Assembly (NCBI GenBank): GCA_003567835.1
Contig: PWYO01000134.1
Coordinates: 1 to 12,580, forward strand
Source of the DNA: Actinomycetota bacterium
GTDB lineage: Bacteria; Actinomycetota; Humimicrobiia; Humimicrobiales; Humimicrobiaceae
DNA: 12,580 nucleotides
Direction of reading: 5' to 3'
Part shown: positions 1-6,099 of the stretch, piece by piece
Position numbering within the stretch: position 1 is the stretch's first letter
How the letters are laid out: every line of letters begins with the position of its first letter
Translations under genes and position numbers: made by a program
The notes under the pieces: model-generated
The model's input: only the letters and a program-made list of their open reading frames with translations
Told to the model about the DNA's origin: nothing
The model's database searches: none

Positions 1-526
1 CCCATAGGAAGCCAATGGTGGCCACCGATAGGCCGATATTTGCCCCATTGGCAAAACCAAGTTCTTCCCAGCTTCTGCCAATTGCGTAAGCCTGGCCGGG
101 CCCTTGGGCAAAACCCAGGGGCAGCAGCAGGCCAAAGGGCGGAAATAAGTCAGGTAGGATGGTATAGGCAAGCACAAGAGAAATGCTGAAGCCCAAAATC
201 CCCTGGGCCAGATAGGCAGAAGTGATGGCAATGCCCGTATTGACATTGTCCATCTTGCCCCCATAGCTTTTTTCCCGGTCTTTTAAGGCCAGTGATATGA
301 ATCCTATGGCCATAAGGTGATAAATGATATTGCCAAGCCTTTCAGGGTCTAAAACGATAAGGTCAAGAACTTCGGAACCCAGTATCAGGCCGATAAACCC
401 GGCAATGATAGAGGTAGGGATAAGAAATCTCTGAAAAACAGTAATTTTATTCTTGATGACCGTAGCAATGATCAAAAATAGAGAGAGAAAAAGAAAAACA
501 CGGATGGGCTCCCATATCGTTTCCAT
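1..526 (-). CDS. Sodium/glutamate symporter (GltS)-like membrane protein, N-terminal part
   Basis: This is the 5' part of a minus-strand gene that runs off the left edge; 175 codons are visible. The translation starts METIWEPIRVFLFLSLF and is strongly hydrophobic, with about five likely membrane segments in the visible part. A Gly-rich re-entrant-like stretch, GFAQGPGQAYAIG, lies near residue 140; GltS-family carriers have a comparable Gly-rich GFxGGHGTAAAW-type loop, here clearly changed. GltS proteins import glutamate with Na+ across the inner membrane, but the altered loop means the substrate cannot be assumed. The ATG at 526 is supported by AAGGAA at 532-537 and a promoter further upstream. 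The gene is divergent from the PlsY-like gene. Family assignment is from remembered motif resemblance; the C-terminal half is not visible. Confidence 0.72.
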   Translation of the reverse strand, partial: METIWEPIRVFLFLSLFLIIATVIKNKITVFQRFLIPTSIIAGFIGLILGSEVLDLIVLDPERLGNIIYHLMAIGFISLALKDREKSYGGKMDNVNTGIAITSAYLAQGILGFSISLVLAYTILPDLFPPFGLLLPLGFAQGPGQAYAIGRSWEELGFANGANIGLSVATIGFLW

Positions 527-556
527 AAAATTTCCTTATCTTATTATTTTGTTAAA

Positions 557-585
557 ACTATACCTGTTCCATATATAAAAAACAA
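557..585 (-). promoter_or_regulatory. Sigma-A-type promoter for the symporter gene
   Basis: Read on the minus strand, TTGTTT (580-585) and TATAGT (557-562) are separated by exactly 17 bases. This lies about 30 bases ahead of the start codon in AT-rich DNA, pointing away from the acyltransferase gene. Confidence 0.55.
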
Positions 586-628
586 TATAAATTTGTTTCA
601 AAAATAACTCATATTTCTATTCATAATC

Positions 629-637
629 TGATATAAT
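629..637 (+). promoter_or_regulatory. Extended -10 promoter for the PlsY-like gene
   Basis: TGATATAAT is a perfect extended -10 element (TG-N-TATAAT). No convincing -35 lies 17 bases upstream, which is usual for extended -10 promoters. It sits 27 bases before the ATG, with AAGGGAG (651-657) as the ribosome binding site. Confidence 0.6.
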
Positions 638-664
638 TTTTAGCCAATTAAAGGGAGTGTTATT

Positions 665-1279
665 ATGGTAGAAAATATATACTTTAAAATTGCTTATGTG
701 TTGGCAAGCTATTTGCTGGGTTCGGTCCTTTTTGGCTATATTATAGCCAAAATACTAAGTGGCGGAGACCTCTCCAAGGTCGACCGCCCCGGGACTGCCG
801 GTGCCGGCCGCCAGTTCGGATACAAGGCGGGCATCCCTACCTTCCTATTTGATGCCGGCAAAGGGGTGCTGGTCCCACTGGCAGCAAGGCTTATTGGCCT
901 TGACGAGATCACCATGGTTATTGCTACAGCCGCAGTTCTGGTCGGACACAATTGGCCGGTTTTTTTCAAATTCAGGGGCGGAGGGGGTATCGCAACCACC
1001 ATGGGCATAGCAGCCTACCTGGTGCCTATACCCTTTTTGATCACTTTGGGTATTTCTTTGACTATAGGATTTACCTACAAATACACCTTGAGAAAAAAGC
1101 ACAAGATCAACCCCAATGTGATTGCCAGCGCTCTGGGTGCCATTTTGCTTCCCCTGCTGTGCTATCTATTTGGTCAACCGACCCATATCATCCTGCTGTT
1201 TTTGTTTATCAGCATGATTATTTTCATAAAGGGACTTATTTTGCATTTTATGTACAGAAATATTCCTACCGCCAATTAA
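665..1279 (+). CDS. PlsY-like glycerol-3-phosphate acyltransferase family membrane protein, variant motifs
   Basis: The 204-residue hydrophobic protein matches PlsY (acyl-phosphate:glycerol-3-phosphate acyltransferase, inner membrane, first acylation in phospholipid synthesis) in length, topology and motif order. An N-terminal helix ends in YLLGSVLFGYI (16-26). A first cytoplasmic loop holds RPGTAGAGRQFG (41-52), then DAGKG (63-67), GHNWPVFFKFRGGGG (94-108) and PNVIASALGA (150-159). Canonical PlsY has GSGNIGATN in the first loop and GGKG in the second. Here the first is strongly altered, the Lys of GGKG is Gly, and I do not see the usual C-terminal Glu-containing motif (the protein ends YRNIPTAN). 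It is therefore more likely a diverged paralogue than the housekeeping enzyme. The ATG is set by AAGGGAG seven bases upstream. It appears to be transcribed alone. Confidence 0.8.
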   Translation: MVENIYFKIAYVLASYLLGSVLFGYIIAKILSGGDLSKVDRPGTAGAGRQFGYKAGIPTFLFDAGKGVLVPLAARLIGLDEITMVIATAAVLVGHNWPVFFKFRGGGGIATTMGIAAYLVPIPFLITLGISLTIGFTYKYTLRKKHKINPNVIASALGAILLPLLCYLFGQPTHIILLFLFISMIIFIKGLILHFMYRNIPTAN

Positions 1280-1359
1280 GCATCATTTCCCCAAATACGG
1301 GAACAAATGGTGCAGCTTTTTTTGAAAATCTTGTCCTTTTATAAAATATTTTTCTGCAT

Positions 1360-1365
1360 TATAAT
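1360..1365 (+). promoter_or_regulatory. Candidate -10 element for the DUF1638 gene
   Basis: A perfect TATAAT lies 38 bases before the chosen ATG. There is no good -35 at 17 bases; TTGTCC at 1331-1336 is 23 bases away, too far. The spacer from 1280 is AT-rich with no terminator-grade hairpin. Confidence 0.35.
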
Positions 1366-1403
1366 GTACTCCATGATTTTTTAACCTTTTGATTGGAAAG
1401 CAT

Positions 1404-2141
1404 ATGAAAGATATCGCCATTGTCTGTGATGTATTAAAAGATGCGTTTGAAAAATTAAAAAAAGAGTTGAGCCACAATCATGCAGATTACATCTTTTTAG
1501 AACAGCATCTTCATGATACGCCCGACAAAATGCGCAAAAAGCTGCAGGAAACCATCGACGGTATTGACCCCAAATATGACCGGATCATTTTGGGATACGG
1601 ACAGTGCAGCAACGGCGTGGTGGGGCTTCGGTCAAAAAATCAGGAAATCATCGTCCCCAAAGTTGATGACTGTATCAGCCTTTTTCTGGGCTCCAGGGAG
1701 GAGTACCTAAAAGAGTTTCAAAAAGACCCTGCCACATACTATCTTTGTAAAGGATGGATTGAATATGGCGCGGATCCCTATAGGGGTTATTTGGTTAATA
1801 CCGGCCAGGAAGACAAAATACCTGCTTCATGGATCCGCAACAGGGAACGATACGGCAAAAGAAAAATCGATAAGGAAACTGCCAAATTCCTCACAGCCCA
1901 GATGATGCGCAATTACAAAAGGGTGCTGCTGATCAATAACCATGACCTGGAAGAAATCCACAGAAAATATGCCCGGGATATGGCTGATTTCTTAAGCAGC
2001 ATCATAGGCAGAAACATCGAACTGGCTGAAGTCCAGGGCTCTTCAAAACTTTTAAAAGAGCTTTTTGGCAAAAAATGGAAAAAAGATCATTTTGTGGTCA
2101 AGGGCAAGGGCCAAAAGATTGGCCAGCAAGATTTTATGTAA
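1404..2141 (+). CDS. DUF1638 family protein
   Basis: The protein has 245 residues from the ATG at 1404. The core matches DUF1638: IILGYGQCSNGVVGL (61-75), VPKVDDCISLFLGSREEY (84-101) and TYYLCKGWIEYG (111-122). Three well-spaced cysteines, C68, C90 and C115, sit in these conserved blocks and could bind a metal or cofactor; that is inference. The family is uncharacterised and occurs in anaerobic bacteria and methanogens, sometimes near corrinoid methyltransferase genes; none is present here. An in-frame TTG at 1389 would add five residues, but MKDIAIVCDVL is a natural beta-strand start and GGAAAG (1395-1400) lies just before the ATG. The protein looks soluble with no signal peptide. It may share a transcript with the PlsY-like gene 124 bases upstream, although it has its own -10-like box. 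Confidence 0.85.
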   Translation: MKDIAIVCDVLKDAFEKLKKELSHNHADYIFLEQHLHDTPDKMRKKLQETIDGIDPKYDRIILGYGQCSNGVVGLRSKNQEIIVPKVDDCISLFLGSREEYLKEFQKDPATYYLCKGWIEYGADPYRGYLVNTGQEDKIPASWIRNRERYGKRKIDKETAKFLTAQMMRNYKRVLLINNHDLEEIHRKYARDMADFLSSIIGRNIELAEVQGSSKLLKELFGKKWKKDHFVVKGKGQKIGQQDFM

Positions 2142-2155
2142 GCCTAAATTGGACC

Positions 2156-2417
2156 ATGGTTTCCGCTGATGGACCAGCCTGCAATTGGGCAGCAGACATA
2201 GGACATTTTTTTTGAGCAAAGTGCGGTTTGTACGCTTACCGGTACACCGAAAGCCTTTCCTGCAAAAGCCATTGGAAGTAAATGCATCCAGGCTCATTGT
2301 AAACCGCCGGATGTGCAGCCGGCATGCAAGTACAATCCCTCTTGCGGTCATCAGACATACTTCTGGCAACAGGACCAAAATGATGTTTTTTTATACTTGT
2401 CTTCATCCGCCGCATAA
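2156..2417 (+). pseudogene. Possible frameshifted Cys-rich small protein gene
   Basis: From ATG 2156 the frame reads MVSADGPACNWAADIGHFF and meets TGA right after a run of eight T (2206-2213). Dropping one T joins it to a stop-free frame to TAA 2415-2417, giving 86 residues with six cysteines (9, 25, 43, 48, 57, 63), including CIQAHC and CKYNPSCGH, and ending in an aromatic-rich tail. The joined product reads like a plausible protein, but no Shine-Dalgarno site is evident before the ATG and I recognise no family. It starts 15 bases after the DUF1638 stop, so it may be a decayed or slippage-dependent downstream partner, or chance. Confidence 0.35.
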
Positions 2418-2538
2418 GTGATGCTGCATCCTGCACCTACTGTTTAGGAAACACCGTAAATATTTTTTCCAGAAGCATCCATACCGGGCAATTTGCGGTC
2501 AGTTGATTGGGTGAGAAATGTTATGCATGAATATAGAA

Positions 2539-2582
2539 AAGCTAAACCCTTGGGCAAAACCACCCTGCCTTAGCTTATTTTT
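2539..2582 (+). terminator. Candidate hairpin terminator
   Basis: AAGCTAA (2539-2545) pairs with TTAGCTT (2570-2576). An inner GGG/CCC pairing is possible, and ATTTTT follows. The loop is long, so this is only a moderate candidate. On the other strand the hairpin is followed by TTC, so it could act both ways. It would end transcription from the DUF1638 unit. Confidence 0.4.
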
Positions 2583-2660
2583 CTTGCCAAAAAAGTTTTT
2601 ATTTTTTGTATAGCTTGTATATGATAGAAAAAATACCATTGATAAAGAAAGGCGGTTTTC

Positions 2661-3179
2661 ATGGCTGAAATCACAGCCTCGGTTTTGATCGGGCAACCCC
2701 ATTCCCATAGTGGAGGCATCCTGCCTACCCATCAGCTGCTTTTATCCGAAAACAGCAAGCCGGCATTGATTTTGTTCAAACTCAATGGCAGGCCGCCAAA
2801 GGATAAAAAAACCATATGGATCCCTACTGTTGAAAACCTGCTGGAAGATATGCTGCTGATGATTAGTATCTATGTCCTCCAAAACCCATCCTTGCACCAG
2901 GGTTTTTTGAATAGCTTGCCATCTCCAAACGAAGAGCCTATCGCGCTGTATGCACTTGGCGCTCAAACATTAGATGGGTTCTATCAAAAAAACCGGGATT
3001 ATTTACATAAAAATCACAGTTTTAAAATAGCAGTCACCGCATATGCGGGTTCAACCTTAAACAGGCAGCTGGCCAAGCTAAAAAAATATAAAATGGATAT
3101 GGAAATCTGCAAAACATGCTTTGAAAAATTCTATTCTTTATGGGAAGAGAAGACGGTCACCCGCGGAAAACTGGAATAA
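2661..3179 (+). CDS. Unrecognised 172-residue protein
   Basis: I do not recognise a family. The gene has a good AAAGGCGG ribosome binding site (2648-2655) five bases before the ATG and a TATGAT -10-like box at 2620-2625. The protein looks soluble and mixed alpha/beta. A hydrophobic N-terminal strand region (ITASVLIGQPHSHSGGI, 4-20) is followed by a second strand, PALILFKLNG (34-43). An amphipathic helix rich in Leu/Met spans about 57-73. The C-terminus is Lys-rich with CKTC (150-153). The PHSHSGG segment has two His in a Gly/Ser turn and could be functional, but this is speculative. It is convergent with the PD40 gene, 25 bases apart, with no clear terminator between. Confidence 0.75.
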   Translation: MAEITASVLIGQPHSHSGGILPTHQLLLSENSKPALILFKLNGRPPKDKKTIWIPTVENLLEDMLLMISIYVLQNPSLHQGFLNSLPSPNEEPIALYALGAQTLDGFYQKNRDYLHKNHSFKIAVTAYAGSTLNRQLAKLKKYKMDMEICKTCFEKFYSLWEEKTVTRGKLE

Positions 3180-3204
3180 ACCAAAATTGCCTGGGTCCAT
3201 GCTT

Positions 3205-5040
3205 TCAGTAGAGCTGGATATCTTCAATATAGGCTTGCACCTTGGGGGTCTTTTTATAATTTTCTGAAGCTAGGAGATGGATGTATTCTTCCAGCTTATC
3301 CGCAAATGGTGTCCCGCTGTATTCCTGGATGTTATGCTGAAAGTCTTGAAGCCTGTGGGGCAAAATCTTTCCCCCGCTGTCAAAAACCGGGGTATGGTCG
3401 ATGCCTCCCAAATATATGCCAAGGCTGTCGTTCAACATATGGACAATGCGGTATATCCTTGCAAAACCAGGATATTGCTGATGGAATGCAACCATATCCA
3501 TCATCCTGGCCGCGTATGCATCCAGGCCTATCACGATGGCTTGACCCATAACCGAAGGTTTTTCAGATTCTTTGGCCAGGATGTCCAAATAGGCATTCAT
3601 TTCAGGGGAAAGGTAAGGGCTGTAGCGCTGATAGGCTGCAAAATCAACCACAGGCACAATCACTTGTTCGAAACAGGCCAGCTTGTATTTCCTATCCAGT
3701 GTTTCCTGGGCAAGGCTGGCAATTCGGCCATCTTCTGCATCTATGAGAACATGGAGGTCTGTGGTTGCCCCGTATTCAGACCAGAGGGTTTGCTGTACCT
3801 GCTGCTCCTCATATCTAAGCTGGAAAGAAACCAGCGCACTTTGGCTGAATTCCAATGCATAGTCCACCAACTGGTCCGCAAAAGGCTGTCCTGCCATTAA
3901 CAGATGCAAATCAATAAATGCAAAAATCTTTACAGGATCATGTTCTGTTTGCCGCAATTTTTCAAAATCCTCACTCCCCCTTAGGATAGGGGTGTGGACC
4001 TCTTTTTCCAGGTCAAAGGTCACCAGCCAGCCGTCTCCTTCGGGCCCGAATTTTTGATAAAAAATATGGCTCCCTTGTCCACACTTCCCCAGCAGTTCAT
4101 GGTCCAAGGGGTCCGGGGTTAGGTTTTTCAGCCCGCCCCCGTACCTGTTTATGCTGTAAATTTGCTTATAGGCCTGCATATCAGAAACAAAGATGATCGT
4201 ATCCCCCGCCCACAAGGGCATGTGGGTATAAGAGGAAAAATCAGTGAACTGGCTGACTTCCAGGGTCTCTGGGTCCAGCATATAGAGCTCAAAAATGGTG
4301 CTGTCTATGTTGCCGGCGGCATAAAGGACGCTTTCCCCATCAGGGCTAAAAGAAAGATCTTGCGGGAGAAAACCATCATCGGTCAGCCTCTGCTCTGTGT
4401 TCCTGTTCAGATCAGCAGCATAAATATCAAAATTGGTATCTTTGTTGGAAACATACAGAATTTTACCGCCATCCGGGGACCAGATAGGTTCATAATTTTC
4501 ACCCTCATTTTGGGTGAGCTGATGCTTACCATGACCCGTTTCATGGATGATATAGATGTCTGAGTTGCCGGATTCCTGGGATTGGTAACATAGGTGTTGA
4601 TTGTCAGGCGACCATTGCGGCACATATTGATCATCAGAATTCTTGGTGATATTGCTGATCTTGGAACCATCGCAGCTGGCAACATAAATATCATAGCTGC
4701 CTTCCATATCTGAATAAAAAGCGATTTTGGCCCCATCCCAAGACAAGACAGGCCCAAAACTTTTATGGGGCCCTTCAGTGATGGGCACAATATTTTCACC
4801 GCCCCTTTCAATAAGCAGGATATTGGACCGGCTTTGGTCCTGGCTCGATACATGTATCACCGCTGTTTGAGAAAGCCTGCAGCTTTGGTCTCCATTTTGG
4901 TCCGGGGGGCCCTTTTGGGCAGCATCGGCTTCTTGGCCTTCCCATGCTTGGCTGCCGCGTTCGCCTTTTTCGACCTGAACACAGCAGACAAGGGTCATAG
5001 CCAACAAGAAGGTCACAAAAATACGGACTGCTGATTTCAT
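3205..5040 (-). CDS. Exported PD40/TolB-like beta-propeller protein, possible lipoprotein
   Basis: The protein has 611 residues. The N-terminus MKSAVRIFVTFLLAMTLVCC has Lys/Arg, a hydrophobic core and a Cys pair, so export is very likely. Lipid attachment is possible, but neither Cys has a standard lipobox residue before it. A Gln/Asp/Gly-rich linker spans about 21-60. Residues about 65-310 hold at least five PD40 (WD40-like) blades, with the repeating pattern WSPDG/N...YxS...DIY (for example WSPDN 143-147, DIYII 161-165, WSPDG 187-191, FSPDG 231-235). Such propellers bind peptides, glycans or partner proteins at the cell surface. Residues about 365-611 form a helix-rich region with no family I recognise. 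The minus-strand ATG at 5040 follows GGGAAA, a modest ribosome site. It is probably monocistronic and divergent from the dehydrogenase. Confidence 0.85.
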   Translation of the reverse strand: MKSAVRIFVTFLLAMTLVCCVQVEKGERGSQAWEGQEADAAQKGPPDQNGDQSCRLSQTAVIHVSSQDQSRSNILLIERGGENIVPITEGPHKSFGPVLSWDGAKIAFYSDMEGSYDIYVASCDGSKISNITKNSDDQYVPQWSPDNQHLCYQSQESGNSDIYIIHETGHGKHQLTQNEGENYEPIWSPDGGKILYVSNKDTNFDIYAADLNRNTEQRLTDDGFLPQDLSFSPDGESVLYAAGNIDSTIFELYMLDPETLEVSQFTDFSSYTHMPLWAGDTIIFVSDMQAYKQIYSINRYGGGLKNLTPDPLDHELLGKCGQGSHIFYQKFGPEGDGWLVTFDLEKEVHTPILRGSEDFEKLRQTEHDPVKIFAFIDLHLLMAGQPFADQLVDYALEFSQSALVSFQLRYEEQQVQQTLWSEYGATTDLHVLIDAEDGRIASLAQETLDRKYKLACFEQVIVPVVDFAAYQRYSPYLSPEMNAYLDILAKESEKPSVMGQAIVIGLDAYAARMMDMVAFHQQYPGFARIYRIVHMLNDSLGIYLGGIDHTPVFDSGGKILPHRLQDFQHNIQEYSGTPFADKLEEYIHLLASENYKKTPKVQAYIEDIQLY

Positions 5041-5070
5041 TTTTTTCCCAAAGCCGATGGTGTTGCCTGT

Positions 5071-5099
5071 ATTCTAATGGATTATTGAAAAAAAAGTAA
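5071..5099 (-). promoter_or_regulatory. Candidate promoter for the PD40 gene
   Basis: On the minus strand, TAGAAT (5071-5076) lies 17 bases from TTACTT (5094-5099), about 30 bases before the ATG. The -35 match is poor. Confidence 0.35.
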
Positions 5100-5154
5100 C
5101 ACCTTCCATCAAAAGCATAAGCCCAGCGGCCCTGACCATCCCCTTTCCTAAAGC

Positions 5155-5169
5155 TTTTTGATTCAAAAA
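5155..5169 (+). promoter_or_regulatory. 15-bp perfect palindrome, possible operator
   Basis: TTTTTGA-T-TCAAAAA is a 7-1-7 perfect inverted repeat. It lies just upstream of a TACAAT -10-like box (5174-5179) in front of the dehydrogenase gene, a position typical of a repressor or activator site. It shares its half-site with the second palindrome at 5189-5202. No -35 at standard spacing is visible. Confidence 0.4.
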
Positions 5170-5188
5170 AGAGTACAATAAACCCTAG

Positions 5189-5202
5189 TTTGATGTATCA
5201 AA
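5189..5202 (+). promoter_or_regulatory. 14-bp palindrome, possible second operator
   Basis: TTTGAT-GT-ATCAAA lies just downstream of the TACAAT box and 16 bases before the ribosome site, so it would overlap the early transcript. Both this and the upstream palindrome contain TTTGA...TCAAA, suggesting two sites for one regulator flanking the promoter. Confidence 0.4.
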
Positions 5203-5230
5203 AGGGCAAAACCCCATAGGGAGAGCAAAA

Positions 5231-5947
5231 ATGGAACTGAAAAACAAAATCGTACTCATCACCGGTGCCAGCAAAGGAATCGGAAAAGACCTGAGCACCG
5301 CACTGGCAGAACAAGGGGCCACTGTGGTTATCACTGCCCGGACACAAAAACTGCTTGCCCGCTTACAATCGGAGATTGGGAAAGCAGGAGGCAGTGCCTA
5401 TTATATAGCGGCCGACCTGTGTAAACACAAACAAATTGAACAGCTGTTTGCGCGCATCAAAAAACAATTCGGCAGGCTGGATGTGCTGATCAATAATGCA
5501 GGCATAGGCATTTTTGGGCAATTGGTTGATTTTTCCATGAAGGATTTTGATAAAATCATGGAAATCAATGTACGGGCGGTCTACATCTGCTGCCAGCAAG
5601 CCTTAAAAATGATGATGGCTGCCCAAAAAGGGCATATCATCAATATGTCCAGCGCTGCCTGTCTGAAAGGATATGCCAACCAAACTGCCTATATCGCCAG
5701 CAAACAGGCCATCATCGGCCTTACCCGATCCCTTGCTGCGGAAGTCCAGAAACATCAAATATCTGTTTCGGTGCTGCTGCCCGGCGGCGTTGATACCGAA
5801 ATGATTGCAGCAGCCAGACCGGATTTGGATCAATCAGTTTTAATACCCCCATCGGATATCTCCAAAACTGTACTTTATATGCTTAGCCTTTCTCCCCGTT
5901 CTACCGTCGATGAAATCTTTATCAGGCGCCGCGCAAAACCCATTTAA
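5231..5947 (+). CDS. Short-chain dehydrogenase/reductase (FabG-like SDR)
   Basis: The 238-residue protein is a classical SDR, an NAD(P)-dependent oxidoreductase with a Rossmann fold. Visible motifs are TGASKGIG (11-18, cofactor binding), ADL (61-63), NNAG (88-91), Asn113, Ser141 and the catalytic YIASK (Y154, K158), then PGGVDTEM (184-191). An Arg at 37 after the second strand (TARTQ) hints at NADP(H) preference. The C-terminus, RRRAKPI, is shorter and more basic than FabG, which usually ends in a hydrophobic GGM-type tail, so it is probably not the fatty-acid enzyme; the substrate is unknown. AGGGAGAG lies five bases before the ATG. The gene stands alone. The palindromes upstream suggest dedicated control. 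Confidence 0.9.
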   Translation: MELKNKIVLITGASKGIGKDLSTALAEQGATVVITARTQKLLARLQSEIGKAGGSAYYIAADLCKHKQIEQLFARIKKQFGRLDVLINNAGIGIFGQLVDFSMKDFDKIMEINVRAVYICCQQALKMMMAAQKGHIINMSSAACLKGYANQTAYIASKQAIIGLTRSLAAEVQKHQISVSVLLPGGVDTEMIAAARPDLDQSVLIPPSDISKTVLYMLSLSPRSTVDEIFIRRRAKPI

Positions 5948-6099
5948 TTCCCGCTGCACCCAACCAGTTTAGGGGTCATAAGGCTTAAGCACCCGCCCGG
6001 TTTCAGGTAAGGCCGCTGTATTTATGGGAGGCATCTCCAGCCAGTCCCGCAGCAGGAAAGATCCATGCTTTTTTAGCTTGCCTTTTGCCTGGGGCTTGG

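Noticed and set aside
1287..1303. TTCCC/GGGAA hairpin after the PlsY-like gene
   Set aside because: The stem is short and no T tract follows directly, so it is not a credible terminator.
2052..2378. 108-codon minus-strand ORF overlapping the DUF1638 3' end
   Set aside because: It is antisense to a well-supported gene for a third of its length, has an implausible Cys/Arg/Leu-rich composition and lacks a ribosome site.
5158..5179. TTGATT and TACAAT as a promoter for the SDR gene
   Set aside because: The spacing is only 10 bases. TACAAT may still be a -10, but TTGATT cannot be its -35.
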